A DNA stretch of 64,000 nucleotides from Aeromonas hydrophila subsp. hydrophila ATCC 7966 (GCF_000014805.1 NC_008570.1:2485001-2549000); one strand, 5' to 3'; counted from the first letter of the stretch, positions 44,501 through 55,213 are shown. A program made the numbers and translations. The notes: generated by a model not told the origin, from the sequence alone.

Positions 44501-46366
44501 CTCGCCATGCAGCAGCATGGAGAAGTCGAGGATCCAGAAGATGTCGCCCGCCGGGGTGCGCACCTGATACGGGGTTTCGCCGATGACGCGCAGCCCCATG
44601 TTTTCCAGCATGGGCAGCACATCGGAGAGGTGGATGGGTTCGGTGCGGTGGAACAGTTTGAGACGGACCCGGCGATCGTTCTCCTCCTCCTGGGCGCGGT
44701 AGAACAGCATGCCGAGCGGATTGGCCTCGCTCAGGTTGTCCAGCTCCATGATGTCGGCCACGGCGGAACCCGGCAGCACATCTTCCTTGTAGGCGCGGGG
44801 GAAGGCGGTGCTGAAACGGCGGCGCAGTTCGTTGCCGCGGGCTTCACCGTAGTGAGAGAGCAGCACGGAGTCGAGGCGATCATCCCAGCTGCGGGCCGCT
44901 TCAATCAGGTTGTTCTGTACTTCGTTCACATCCACATCCACGTTGTTGTTGTTGACCCGCACTATGTAGTGGGTCCGTGCCAGTACGCCCTCGGTGAAGT
45001 AGACGTTGAACTCCACCTCTTCGCTGCTGCCAAAATACTTCTGCAGGATCTGCTGGGTCTTGACCCGCAGCGCTGTGTTGTAGCGCTCCTTGGTGACGTA
45101 GACCATGCAGGAGAAGAAACGGCCGTACACGTCGCGGCGCACGAACAGGCGCAGCATGTCGCGCTCCTGCATCTCCAGCACGCCAAGACCGGTGGCCAGC
45201 AGCTCCTCTTCACGGGCCTGGATCAGCTCGTCGCGCGGGTAGGTTTCCAGCACGTTCAGCAGCGCCTTGTAGGCGTGGGAGCCCTTCTCGTGACCGGAGG
45301 CAGCCATAATGTGCTCGAGACGGTGACTGATGAGCGGGATCTGGGTCGCGCTGGTGTTGTAGATGGAGGAGGCATACAGGCCGATGAAGCGATCCTCTCC
45401 CACCACCTTGCCGTGCTCGTCGAAGCGCTTGATGCCGATGTAATCCACATACGCCGGGCGATGCACCCGCGACTTGCTGTTGGACTTGGTGAGGATCAGC
45501 AAGTCTGAGCTGAGCGCCGCGTGACGGGCACTGGCCGGCATGTTGCCAAGCCGCTGCCCCACTTCCTTGATGGAGTTCTTCATCAGGCCCAGGCTGGAGT
45601 CCGCCTGGGGCAGGATCTCGTGATCCCCCTCCACCGCCTTGACGTCGTAGCGGCGATAGCCCATCAGGGTGAAGTTATGGGCGGCTACCCACTTGAGGAA
45701 GGCAACGCAGGAGTCTACTTCGGCCTGACTGACCGGGTTCTTGCGTTTGGGCAGCTCGGCGATGATCTCGTTCAAACGTGCCAGCATCGGCTGCCAGTCA
45801 CCGACAGCCAGGGCCACTTCACCGGCCACCGAGTTGAGCTCGGCGGTCAACCCTTCCATCTGCTCCTCGCTGGTGAGGTGATCGATTTCGATGAGGAAGG
45901 CGGTCTCGACGGAGGTCTGTTCGGCGCTGTTGTCGAGATCCAGAATGGCGCTGATCTTGCCCTCGTTGCCGCGAATGAGGTGCAGCGGCTGGTGCAGCAT
46001 CATGTGCGCCGTGATGCCCCGGCGCTTGAGCGCCATGCGGATGGAGTCCACCAGGAAGGGGGAGTCCTGCAGGATGATCTCGACGATGGTATGGGGAGAC
46101 TGCCAGCCATGGCGGGTCAGCTCTGGATTGTAGACCCGGATATAGGGGGAGGTCGAGGTGCGCTGGTTGAGCGCATTCCACAGGCTGAGCGCGGCGCCAT
46201 AGAGATCGCTGTCATTGCGATCGTGCAGATCGGTGCTCGCCATGTTGCCGTAGAACTTGGCGACGAAGCACTCGACCAGGGAGGCACTCTTCTTGGGCAA
46301 CTTCTGATGGATCAGGCTGAGAACGTTTTCGAGCAGAACTGAGGTAGGGGCGTCTTTCAATGCCAT
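41528..46366 (-). CDS. gdhB: NAD-specific glutamate dehydrogenase, large (about 180 kDa) type
   Basis: This 1612-residue protein is a full-length member of the large bacterial NAD-GDH family (PF05088). The N-terminal 700 residues are regulatory, with ACT-like segments. The central dehydrogenase domain includes KVARGGLRWSDRKEDFRTE, the catalytic lysine region VPVGAKGGFYCK, and the NAD-binding VGIGDMAGDVFGNGML. A long helical C-terminal domain follows. It converts glutamate to 2-oxoglutarate and ammonia, mostly for catabolism. AAGGAAT precedes the ATG. It is followed by its own terminator before pyrD. Confidence 0.95.
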   Translation of the reverse strand: MALKDAPTSVLLENVLSLIHQKLPKKSASLVECFVAKFYGNMASTDLHDRNDSDLYGAALSLWNALNQRTSTSPYIRVYNPELTRHGWQSPHTIVEIILQDSPFLVDSIRMALKRRGITAHMMLHQPLHLIRGNEGKISAILDLDNSAEQTSVETAFLIEIDHLTSEEQMEGLTAELNSVAGEVALAVGDWQPMLARLNEIIAELPKRKNPVSQAEVDSCVAFLKWVAAHNFTLMGYRRYDVKAVEGDHEILPQADSSLGLMKNSIKEVGQRLGNMPASARHAALSSDLLILTKSNSKSRVHRPAYVDYIGIKRFDEHGKVVGEDRFIGLYASSIYNTSATQIPLISHRLEHIMAASGHEKGSHAYKALLNVLETYPRDELIQAREEELLATGLGVLEMQERDMLRLFVRRDVYGRFFSCMVYVTKERYNTALRVKTQQILQKYFGSSEEVEFNVYFTEGVLARTHYIVRVNNNNVDVDVNEVQNNLIEAARSWDDRLDSVLLSHYGEARGNELRRRFSTAFPRAYKEDVLPGSAVADIMELDNLSEANPLGMLFYRAQEEENDRRVRLKLFHRTEPIHLSDVLPMLENMGLRVIGETPYQVRTPAGDIFWILDFSMLLHGEQPFDLEQSQQRFQQAFAAIWNKQLEDDGFNRLVLGAGLTGRQVSVLRAYAKYMRQTGVSFSQSYIEETLTRYPDIAQLLFTLFEQRLDPAGKQDAKLQAKLHEQLAAKLDQVANLDDDRIIRRYVEMIDATLRTNYYQLDKAGNIKPYISFKLAPSSITDMPLPLPKFEIFVYSPRVEGVHLRWGKVARGGLRWSDRKEDFRTEVLGLVKAQQVKNTVIVPVGAKGGFYCKQMPAGAPRAVIQEEGKACYRLFIRGLLDVTDNIIGGEVIPPKSVVRHDEDDYYLVVAADKGTATFSDIANEISLEYGHWLGDAFASGGSVGYDHKKMGITARGAWESVKRHFREIGVNCQTTDFTCVGIGDMAGDVFGNGMLLSEHTQLVGAFNHMHIFIDPTPNAAKSFVERKRLFELPGSSWDDYNRELISQGGGIFLRSAKSIKLSPEIQTLLGTDKASMAPNELIKALLCLNVDLLWNGGIGTYVKSSRESDAEVGDRSNDVLRVNGRDLRARIVGEGGNLGFTQLGRVEYASQGGRINTDFTDNVGGVDCSDNEVNIKILLNQLVAAGDLTLKQRNQMLYEMTDDVAQIVITNAYRQSQSISVTSFRGAEQLKEQQRFIQGLEREGKLDRALEFLPSDEELSERMAAGQGLTRPELAVLVAYGKMVLKEQLNCPEVTDEPFLANMLVTSFPAKLQQQFGAALAQHPLRGEIIATRVANMLVNDMGLNFASRMKDETGASVAEVACCFAMAREVFGLNQLWRDIEGCDNLVGAETQLELMFYSRRIVRRATRWFLRARNRSWSISENIAFFRPAFETLGKHLYEVMDESEVAEHQQAVTALVAKQVPQAIARQVAHMSSLFSSLDLAQIAAEHKTDILRAANVYYRLGAKLDLHWFLDQINHQPVGNHWQAMARASFREDLDWQQRSLTSVVLEGCKDQGECATILADWISEHEQLLSRWTHMLADFKTTSTHEFAKFSVALRELNLLQLNCRAL

Positions 46367-46644
46367 TTCTATATTCCTTATCGGACGACATTAACCACCG
46401 ACACAGAGACATCCACCCTGGATGCCCACCGGTACAGAGTTGCTGCGAAGTGTAATGTCTTGGATCAAGGAAGGCGAGCAAAGGTGATAATGAGTTGTTA
46501 AAAACAAGGGTCAGATCACGCCTTAAGCTGTGAAAAATTTTGCCGTTCTGGCAAAAAACAGAAAATCCCACTGGATGGTTACGGATTTACCGGATAGATA
46601 GTGACTGAAAGCAGTGAATTGCGCGGAAATATGTTCAAGTTTTG

Positions 46645-46866
46645 TTAATTTATGCGTTCGAGGCTGATAAAGCGATAATCATCCTGGGTTTTGAGGCGAA
46701 AATAGCCATGTACCCCGCTGATGGCGACGAAAGGCCGGATTTTCTCAATGCCCAGCTCCAGGGTCAGCCCCTGCTCGCTGCGTACCACCAGCCGTTTGGC
46801 ATGGCCCTGATACATCAGCATGACCTCGTCGTGGCTCAGGGACAGGCGAAAGGTAAACTGCTTCAC
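46645..46866 (-). CDS. DUF2835-family small protein
   Basis: This 73-residue protein is predicted to be mostly beta strand: FTFRLSLSHDEVMLMYQGHAKRLVV, in part, then LRPFV-like IRPFVAISGVHGYFRL. This matches the DUF2835 pattern found beside pepN in Vibrio and Pseudomonas relatives. It lies 72 bases after pepN on the same strand. The function is unknown. Confidence 0.8.
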   Translation of the reverse strand: MKQFTFRLSLSHDEVMLMYQGHAKRLVVRSEQGLTLELGIEKIRPFVAISGVHGYFRLKTQDDYRFISLERIN

Positions 46867-46938
46867 GATGACTCCTCTGGTCTGATAAACGGCCCGGGTG
46901 TTGAAAGGGTGGGAGATGGCTCCCCCACCCCGTCGGGT

Positions 46939-49563
46939 TTACTGCTGCAGTGCCTTGCTCACTTTCTCGAACAGATCCCGTGCCAGCCCCTCGAGGTTGG
47001 CCAGACGGGTCAGCTCGGTGCGGATCAGCGCCTTGCGCCCCTCATCGAGCCGCTTGAACTGAATGAGCGGGGTGATGAGGCGGGAGGCTACCTGCGGATT
47101 GACCTCGTTGAGCTCGATCAGCAGGTCGGTCAGGAAGCGGTAGCCGCGACCATCGCGCGCATGGAACTGCACCTGGTTGTTCATGGCAAAACTGGCCACC
47201 AGCGCCCGCAGCCGGTTCGGGTTGCGGATGCTGAAGGTGGGATGCGCCATCGCCTGCTTCACCTCCTCCAGCACGTCTTCCGCCGGCTTGGAGCCCACCA
47301 GTCGCAACCAGTTGTCCAGCACCAGACCATCCTTGGCCCACTTGCCTTCGAAATCGGCCAGCAGCTCGGAGCGGCACGGCAGCAGATGGCTGTTGGCCAC
47401 CTGCAGCGCCGCCAGGGTATCGGTCATGTTGTCGGCGGTGGCATATTGATGGCGTACCAGCAGATCGGCACTGCCGGCGTCGAGCGCCGCCAGGTAGCCC
47501 AGCACGACCCCCTTGAGGGCCCGCTTGGCCATGTCGGCGTGCACCACCTGATAAGCCGGCAGGCGCAGGCTCTCGTAGGTGGCCGTCAGCCGGGCACCGA
47601 AGGCGTGGGCCAGCGAGGTGTGGATCTCGTTGCGCACCTGATGGATGGCATCGATGTCGGCCACCTCGAACAGCTCGGCCAGGGTCGCCTCACCCGGCAG
47701 CGCCAGGATCTCCGCCTTGAGGGCCGGGTCCAGCTCGCCGTCATCCAGAATGGCAACAAAGGCCGCCAGCAGGGTCTGGGAGAGCTCAACCCCCTGTCCG
47801 TGCTGCACTCGGGCCACGCCTTCGATGACTGCCTTGTTGATCAGCATCTGCGCCGCATCCCAGCGAGCAAACTCGTTGCGGGCATGGCGCATCAGGAAGG
47901 CCAGCGCTTCGTCGCTGTAGTCAAAATGCAGCTTCACCGGGGCCGAGAAGTCCCGCAGCAGGGAGGGCACCGGCTTGACCGCCACCCGATCAAACACGAA
48001 GGTCTGCTCCGCTTCCAGCAGGTCGAGCACGTTGCCGATGGCCTTGCCCTGATACTGCAGCGGGATGACGGCCCCTTGCTCATCATAGAGCTCGATGTCG
48101 AGCGGAATATGCAGCGGCAGTTTTTGCGGCTGATCCTGGGTCGGCGGGGTGTGCTGGCTCACGTGCAGACGATAGACGCCGCTTTCGGCATCGTACTCGT
48201 CGGTCACAGTGAGCTCGGGAGTGCCGGACTGGCTGTACCAGCGGCGGAAGCGGCCGAGATCCACTCCGGAGGCATCTTCCATCGCCTGCACGAAGTCATC
48301 ACAGGTGACGGCCTGACCGTCAAAGCGCTCGAAATAGAGGCGCATGCCTGCCTGGAAGGCGGCCTCACCCAGCAGGGTGTGCAGCATGCGGATCACTTCC
48401 GAGCCCTTCTCGTAGACGGTCAGGGTGTAGAAGTTGTTCATCTCAATCACCACATCCGGGCGGATGGGGTGGGCCATGGGGCCGGCATCTTCGGCAAACT
48501 GCGGGCCGCGCACGGTGCGCACGTTATTGATGCGATTAACCCCGCGCGAGCCCAGATCGGAGGAGAACTCCTGATCCCGGAACACGGTCAGCCCCTCTTT
48601 CAGACTGAGCTGGAACCAGTCGCGGCAGGTGACGCGGTTGCCCGTCCAGTTGTGGAAGTATTCGTGGCCGATCACCCGCTCGATGCCGTGGTAGTCGCTG
48701 TCGGTGGCGGTAGCCGGGTTGGCCAGCACGAACTTGGAGTTGAAGATGTTGAGCCCCTTGTTCTCCATGGCGCCCATGTTGAAGAAGTCCACCGCCACGA
48801 TCATATAGATGTCGAGGTCGTACTCGAGGCCGAAGCGCTGCTCGTCCCAGCGCATGGAGTTGATGAGGCTCTCCATGGCGAAACCGGCGCGATCCAGGTT
48901 GCCCTTGTCGACGAAGATCTCGAGGGCCACCTTGCGGCCGCTCTTGGTGGTGTAATGGCTGCGCTCCACGTCGAAGTCCCCGGCCACCAGGGCAAACAGG
49001 TAGCTCGGTTTGGGGAAGGGATCCTGCCACTGCACGAAGTGGCGGCCGTCACCCAGATCGCCGCTGTCGACCTTGTTGCCGTTGGAGAGCAGGAAAGGGA
49101 ACTGGGATTTGTCGGCGGTGATGCGGGTGCTGTAACGGGCCAGAATGTCCGGCCGGTCCAGGTAATAGGTGATGCGTCGGAACCCTTCTGCCTCACACTG
49201 GGTGCAGTAGGCGTCGCCGGACTTGTAGAGCCCTTCCAGCGCGGTGTTGGCAGCCGGATCCAGCAGGGTGACTATGGTCAGCACGCACTCGGCCGGCAGG
49301 TTGAACAGGGTCAGGCTGCTCTCGCCCTGCTCGTACTGGGTGAAGGGCACCCCGTCCACTCTGACGCTGTGCAGAGAGAGCCCCTCCCCATCCAGCACCA
49401 ACGGTTCATTGTGCTCGCCATTGCGCCGCAGACGGGAGATGGCGGTCACCTGGGTCAGCGGCTCCTGCAGTTGAAAGTCGAGATCGATGCTGTCGATCCA
49501 GTAGAGCGGAGCCCGGTAATCCTGGCGATATTTGGCCGTCATGGCCTGGGAGTGATCGGTCAT
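46939..49563 (-). CDS. pepN: Aminopeptidase N
   Basis: This 874-residue M1-family zinc metallopeptidase has the substrate motif GAMENKG and the zinc motif HEYFHNWTGNR, with the second glutamate in LKEGLTVFRDQE. The C-terminal half is the helical cap domain of the E. coli type. It removes N-terminal amino acids from peptides in the cytoplasm. It is followed by the DUF2835 gene. Confidence 0.97.
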   Translation of the reverse strand: MTDHSQAMTAKYRQDYRAPLYWIDSIDLDFQLQEPLTQVTAISRLRRNGEHNEPLVLDGEGLSLHSVRVDGVPFTQYEQGESSLTLFNLPAECVLTIVTLLDPAANTALEGLYKSGDAYCTQCEAEGFRRITYYLDRPDILARYSTRITADKSQFPFLLSNGNKVDSGDLGDGRHFVQWQDPFPKPSYLFALVAGDFDVERSHYTTKSGRKVALEIFVDKGNLDRAGFAMESLINSMRWDEQRFGLEYDLDIYMIVAVDFFNMGAMENKGLNIFNSKFVLANPATATDSDYHGIERVIGHEYFHNWTGNRVTCRDWFQLSLKEGLTVFRDQEFSSDLGSRGVNRINNVRTVRGPQFAEDAGPMAHPIRPDVVIEMNNFYTLTVYEKGSEVIRMLHTLLGEAAFQAGMRLYFERFDGQAVTCDDFVQAMEDASGVDLGRFRRWYSQSGTPELTVTDEYDAESGVYRLHVSQHTPPTQDQPQKLPLHIPLDIELYDEQGAVIPLQYQGKAIGNVLDLLEAEQTFVFDRVAVKPVPSLLRDFSAPVKLHFDYSDEALAFLMRHARNEFARWDAAQMLINKAVIEGVARVQHGQGVELSQTLLAAFVAILDDGELDPALKAEILALPGEATLAELFEVADIDAIHQVRNEIHTSLAHAFGARLTATYESLRLPAYQVVHADMAKRALKGVVLGYLAALDAGSADLLVRHQYATADNMTDTLAALQVANSHLLPCRSELLADFEGKWAKDGLVLDNWLRLVGSKPAEDVLEEVKQAMAHPTFSIRNPNRLRALVASFAMNNQVQFHARDGRGYRFLTDLLIELNEVNPQVASRLITPLIQFKRLDEGRKALIRTELTRLANLEGLARDLFEKVSKALQQ

Positions 49564-49651
49564 TATTGTTTGCTTCCACGCTTGTAATTGACGTGTCAGA
49601 GGCTGTCACAACCGGTTGGCAGGGTCAAATAGTTTGCATTCAGGCAAAAGA

Positions 49652-49673
49652 AAGGGCGACTTCAGTCGCCCTT
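49652..49673 (-). terminator. Terminator after prc
   Basis: AAGGGCGAC and GTCGCCCTT pair around four bases, and the minus-strand product continues TCTTTTG. It separates prc from pepN. Confidence 0.75.
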
Positions 49674-49697
49674 GTTGATTAATTGACTCGCCGATGA

Positions 49698-51713
49698 TCA
49701 GCTGCGTTTGCTGAGCTTGGCCAGATCCGCCGTGATGTTGGCTGCCTCGACCAGATACTCGTCGGGGGCCTCGAAATCGGCAGGCAGTTCATCCAGACTC
49801 TTCACCGCCGGCTTGCCGAGACGGGCAAGGCGCTCGTTGGTGCGTTTGAGAGCCTTCTCGTCCTGCTTGGCCTGATCCGCCAGACGTTCCGCCTCGTTGA
49901 GGGAGACCGACTTCTTGTCTTTCTCCTCCTTGTAGTCGGCAATGTCCTGCATCACGTAGGCAAACTCCGGATCCTTGTTGATCCGCGCCTCGTGGGCAGA
50001 CTGCAGCTTGGGCAGCAGGCTGGCGAAGTTGCCGAGCTTGTCGTACTTGGCCGATGCAATCTTGTCCCACGGCAAGGCATTGAACTCACGGCTCTCGCCT
50101 GTCTCTTCCGGTGCCACCGCGGTCGGGAAGCTGATGTCCGGGGCGACGCCCTTGTTCTGGGTGCTGCCACCGTTGATCCGGTAGAACTTGGCGATGGTGT
50201 ACTGCACGTGACCGAGCGGCTGCTCGTAGAAGTCGTACACCTTGGCGAGGCTGCGATGCTGCTGCACTGTGCCCTTGCCGAACGAGTTCTCGCCGAGGAT
50301 CAGGGCCCGGCCGTAATCCTGCATGGCGGCGGCAAAGATCTCGGAGGCCGAGGCGCTGTATCTGTCGATCATCACCGACATGGGGCCACCGTAGTAGACG
50401 TTGCCGTCGTCATCACCGTTGACGGTGATGCGGCCCATGTGATCCCGGATCTGCACTACGGGACCGCTGGCAAAGAACAGGCCGCTCAGGGCAGAGGCTT
50501 CGGTCAGCGCGCCGCCGCCGTTGCCACGCAGATCGACGATGAGGCCATCGATCTTCTGCTTGTTGAGGCTGGAGAGCTCCTTGATCACGTCATCGTGCAG
50601 GTTGACGTAGAAACTCGGGATCTCGAGCACCCCGATCTTCTTGCCTTCGGCGGTGATCACCTTGGACTTGGCGGCTCGGTCTTCCAGACGCACCTTGTCG
50701 CGCACCAGCTCGATCTGCTCGGTCTTGGCGGCGGCGCCCTTGCCACGCTGGATCTCCAGCTTCACCTTGCTGCCTTTTGGTCCCTTGATGAGTTCGACCA
50801 CGTCATCGAGACGCCAGCCGATCACATCGACAATCTTGCCGTCGTCCTGCCCTACCCCGACGATCTTGTCATCGGGCTTGAGGTGGTTGGACTTGGCAGC
50901 CGGGCCACCGGGCACCAGAGAGCGAATGACGGTGAAGTCATCCTCGGCCTGCAGCACGGCACCAATCCCCTCCAGCGAAAGGTTCATCTCAGTGTTGAAA
51001 CGATCGGCGCTGCGCGGAGACAGATAGCTGGTGTGTGGTTCGATGGCGCGGGCGAAGGAGTTCATGAAGAGCTGGAACACGTCCTCGCTCTCGGTCTGGG
51101 ACATCCGCTTGATGGCGTTGTTGTAACGCTTGCCAAGCAGTTCCTTGATCTCGGGCCACTCCTTGCCGCTGAGCTTGAGGCTCAGGGCATCGAACTTGAC
51201 CCGCTGGCGCCACAACTCGTTGAGTTCGGCTTCGTCTTTCGGCCAAGCCGCCCCTTCCCGATCAAAGATGTAGTTGTCGGACTGGGTAAAATCGAAAGGA
51301 GTATCGAGCAGTTTGAGGGCGTATTCGAACCGCTCATAACGCCGCTGCTGACTCAGATTGAACATCTCGTAAGCCGGGGCCAGCCGCCCTCTCTCGAGGT
51401 CGGTGTCAAAACCGGTACGGTACTTTTCAAAGCGGCTGATATCAGAGGCCAGAAACAGGTTGCGGCTGTAGTCCAGATTCTCCAGATACTTGTCAAAGAT
51501 CACGGAGGAAAAGGCATCGTCCAGCTTGAACTGCTTGTAATGCGAGCGGGTAAACAGATTGGCAATTCGCTTGCTAGCCGTAGCATGTTGGCTCTCCTGA
51601 GCCAACACAGGCAAATCACTTTCCTTGAGCACCGGCTCGATGGCCTGTGCAAGCCCGGCAAGCGCCAGGCTACAGGCAACGAGGGAAAAACGAATTACGC
51701 CATGCTTCAACAT
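49698..51713 (-). CDS. prc: Tail-specific protease Prc
   Basis: This 671-residue periplasmic serine protease has a signal peptide (residues 1-24, ending LAQA). A PDZ domain (about 225-320, MNLSLEGIGAVLQ onwards) and an S41 catalytic domain follow. The catalytic serine is in YSASASEIF and the lysine in NSFGKGTVQ. It degrades proteins with hydrophobic C-termini and processes PBP3 and cell-wall enzymes. It starts nine bases after proQ, as in E. coli. Confidence 0.96.
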   Translation of the reverse strand: MLKHGVIRFSLVACSLALAGLAQAIEPVLKESDLPVLAQESQHATASKRIANLFTRSHYKQFKLDDAFSSVIFDKYLENLDYSRNLFLASDISRFEKYRTGFDTDLERGRLAPAYEMFNLSQQRRYERFEYALKLLDTPFDFTQSDNYIFDREGAAWPKDEAELNELWRQRVKFDALSLKLSGKEWPEIKELLGKRYNNAIKRMSQTESEDVFQLFMNSFARAIEPHTSYLSPRSADRFNTEMNLSLEGIGAVLQAEDDFTVIRSLVPGGPAAKSNHLKPDDKIVGVGQDDGKIVDVIGWRLDDVVELIKGPKGSKVKLEIQRGKGAAAKTEQIELVRDKVRLEDRAAKSKVITAEGKKIGVLEIPSFYVNLHDDVIKELSSLNKQKIDGLIVDLRGNGGGALTEASALSGLFFASGPVVQIRDHMGRITVNGDDDGNVYYGGPMSVMIDRYSASASEIFAAAMQDYGRALILGENSFGKGTVQQHRSLAKVYDFYEQPLGHVQYTIAKFYRINGGSTQNKGVAPDISFPTAVAPEETGESREFNALPWDKIASAKYDKLGNFASLLPKLQSAHEARINKDPEFAYVMQDIADYKEEKDKKSVSLNEAERLADQAKQDEKALKRTNERLARLGKPAVKSLDELPADFEAPDEYLVEAANITADLAKLSKRS

Positions 51714-51721
51714 TTGTCTCC

Positions 51722-52360
51722 TTAGAGAACCAGGTGCTCGAATTTGACCCGCAGCATCATGCCGGTCTGCAATTGAACCTGAACGTCATCCTTGGTCACT
51801 TCCTTGATGGTGGCCGGCACCGGAGACTTGCCCAGCACAACCCGGACGCCCTGATCCACTTTCAGGGTTGCGGCATCCACTTTGACCAGCGGTGCTTCGA
51901 CAGCGACGGGAGCAGCCTTGGGAGCGGCTTTCGGCTTGTCGGATTTGGCGGCAGCATCGGCCTTGCGCGGGGCAGGACGACGTGGCTGCTTGGCCTTCTC
52001 TTCTTTGGTGTTGGTACGACGGCTGGCAAAGACACGCTCTTTGCTCTCTTTGAGGGCTTGCTTGGCGTGCTCGATGTGCTCTTCGGTGAGCAGCTCGCCC
52101 GGATTGCCGTCCAGATCGACACGGGCCTGGCCGGCCTTGAGGCCATGCAGGTAACGCCAGCTGGAGGTGTATTGACGCAGAGCAGAACGCAGCATGGTCT
52201 TGGAGACTCTGGCGTCGTCAGCAAGACGCTCGGCCAAATCCTGGAAGATGCCAATCTTGAGCGGCTTGGCCTCTCCTTCAGCAATGAAGCAGGCCGGGAA
52301 TTTCTCGACCAGGTAGGCAACGATCTCTTTACTGTTCTTCAGCTTCTCAGTGTTTTCCAT
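51722..52360 (-). CDS. proQ: RNA chaperone ProQ
   Basis: This 212-residue protein has an N-terminal FinO domain (about residues 5-125, with [14 protein letters not shown] and [17 protein letters not shown]). A basic linker rich in K, A and P (about 120-165) and a C-terminal Tudor-like domain ([24 protein letters not shown], in part) follow. It binds structured RNAs and small RNAs. The order msrC, proQ, prc is as in E. coli. Confidence 0.96.
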   Translation of the reverse strand: MENTEKLKNSKEIVAYLVEKFPACFIAEGEAKPLKIGIFQDLAERLADDARVSKTMLRSALRQYTSSWRYLHGLKAGQARVDLDGNPGELLTEEHIEHAKQALKESKERVFASRRTNTKEEKAKQPRRPAPRKADAAAKSDKPKAAPKAAPVAVEAPLVKVDAATLKVDQGVRVVLGKSPVPATIKEVTKDDVQVQLQTGMMLRVKFEHLVL

Positions 52361-52408
52361 GTATAACCTTGGCTTTCATATAAACGCGCGGGCACACCCG
52401 AGCACAAC

Positions 52409-52440
52409 AAAGGCCCCATTATAGAGAGCTTGGGGCCTTT
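52409..52440 (-). terminator. Terminator after msrC
   Basis: AAAGGCCCCA and TGGGGCCTTT pair around 12 bases between msrC and proQ. The T runs are short. Confidence 0.6.
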
Positions 52441-52461
52441 TGCGAACCATCAAGCAATGAC

Positions 52462-52920
52462 TTAGAGCATGCTTTCCAAAATTTGCACCGTTTCTTCCAG
52501 TCCAATCCGGTCTTGCGCATCAAAGCGGTTAAAGATTGGACTATCGATATCCAGTACGCCAATGATCTCGCCACCACGCCGCAGCGGGATCACGATTTCA
52601 GCATTGCTGGCACCGTCGCAGGCGATGTGACCTTCAAACTGGTGCACGTCGTCGATGAGCTGGGTCTTGCCCTCGGCCACCGCCGTACCACACACCCCGC
52701 GCCCGACCGGAATGCGCACGCAGGCCGGCTTGCCCTGGAACGGGCCGAGCACCAGGGTCTCGCCCTGCAACAGGTAAAAGCCGACCCAGTTGATGTCGGC
52801 CAGCTCCTGGTTGAGCAGTGCAGACAGGTTGGCCAGGTTGGCGATGAGATCCGGCTCCCCTTCCAGCAATGCCTGGGCCTGCTGGTTGAGGGTGCGATAA
52901 AATGCTTGTTTTTCAATCAT
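52462..52920 (-). CDS. msrC: Free methionine-(R)-sulfoxide reductase
   Basis: This 152-residue single GAF-domain enzyme (YebR) reduces free methionine-R-sulfoxide. Three conserved cysteines are visible in KPACVRIP, RGVCGTA and HIACDGAS. NWVGFYLL and VLDIDSP are typical family segments. It is separated from proQ by a terminator-like hairpin. Confidence 0.93.
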   Translation of the reverse strand: MIEKQAFYRTLNQQAQALLEGEPDLIANLANLSALLNQELADINWVGFYLLQGETLVLGPFQGKPACVRIPVGRGVCGTAVAEGKTQLIDDVHQFEGHIACDGASNAEIVIPLRRGGEIIGVLDIDSPIFNRFDAQDRIGLEETVQILESML

Positions 52921-53030
52921 GATTAAATGAACTTCACTCCCTGATAATCAGTGCAAGGTAACGCCCCGCCTGAAAAATTCAAATCAATTTTCACCTCACC
53001 CCCCATCCTTTCTTCAATCAGGCGAGGCAT

Positions 53031-53489
53031 TTAGCGGGCGACGGAGAGCGCCAGTTGCTGGCGCTGGCCATTGCTCCACTCGATATTGAGCAGCCAGACC
53101 ATCAGCGGTGAGGTGCAGGATCCCACCAGCGTAGTCCCCTGCCAGCCCTGCTCGGTGGCCTCAAAGTTGACCGGAATGGTCCCCATGAACATGTCCCGCC
53201 CCTCCAGCCACGCCTTCACCGGCGTCACGGCCGGATCGCCGCCCTGAAGCTGTATCACAAAGTCACGTTCGGCCTGCACCGGCAGCGAGGCAACACGCAC
53301 GGTCAACGGCTTGTCGCCCAGCTGGGTGTTGCAACTGGTGTGGGACAGATCACAAATCTGATCTTTTTCTGATCCCGCTACCGCGGTCTGCGCGTTGCCG
53401 AACCAGGTTCGATAGGCAACCAATCCGAGCAAAATAGCCAGGACGATCGCCAAATGGACAATTTTGCGTGAAGTGAGTCTCTCTTTCAT
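53031..53489 (-). CDS. Hypothetical membrane-anchored periplasmic protein
   Basis: This 152-residue protein has one N-terminal membrane helix (about residues 11-27) and a periplasmic domain. The domain has CDLSHTSC and a further cysteine in GSCTSPLM, and strands resembling immunoglobulin-like or copper-chaperone-like folds (VRVASLPVQAERDFVIQL, in part). I do not recognise the family. It is divergent from the ccoN operon, and the cysteines and methionines could fit a role with copper or cbb3 oxidase. That is inference. Confidence 0.65.
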   Translation of the reverse strand: MKERLTSRKIVHLAIVLAILLGLVAYRTWFGNAQTAVAGSEKDQICDLSHTSCNTQLGDKPLTVRVASLPVQAERDFVIQLQGGDPAVTPVKAWLEGRDMFMGTIPVNFEATEQGWQGTTLVGSCTSPLMVWLLNIEWSNGQRQQLALSVAR

Positions 53490-53671
53490 GAAAAAACAGC
53501 CTTGTAAGATGTCTGAAAAATGACATTTTCGTGATCTCGCGCAAGGTAAATAATTGAACAGGCGAGACCCAACGGAGCCAAATATATCACTGTTTATACT
53601 GTTATTTTACCTGTCAGTTCAGTATCATTCCCATTGAATTTTCATTTAGCTACTTTTTGCTTTTCCTTTTA

Positions 53672-53685
53672 TTAACAGTTGTTAA
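53672..53685. promoter_or_regulatory. Palindrome upstream of ccoN
   Basis: TTAACA, GT and TGTTAA form a perfect inverted repeat 87 bases before ccoN. Further upstream TGTTTA (53591) and TGTTA (53600) occur in tandem, recalling ArcA boxes. No good FNR box is seen here. Confidence 0.3.
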
Positions 53686-53772
53686 CAAGAGAAAAGGCAG
53701 TAGCCAATGAAGTCGGTCCACGTCACTGGACACAAAATCAAACAACAGCAGCATCGGAAGCGGAATACAACG

Positions 53773-55197
<1,425 letters not shown>

Positions 55198-55213
55198 TTG
55201 AAGAGGTCAAAGC

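Noticed and set aside
191..52366. Long open frames opposite or overlapping fabG, fabF, gdhB, pepN, prc, letB and uup
   Set aside because: These are shadow frames common in G+C-rich DNA. They lack family motifs and ribosome-binding sites, and the true genes in the other frame are unambiguous.
53500..53772. FNR box upstream of ccoN
   Set aside because: No TTGAT-N4-ATCAA-like sequence with acceptable match was found. Only ArcA-like repeats and a TTAACA/TGTTAA palindrome are present.
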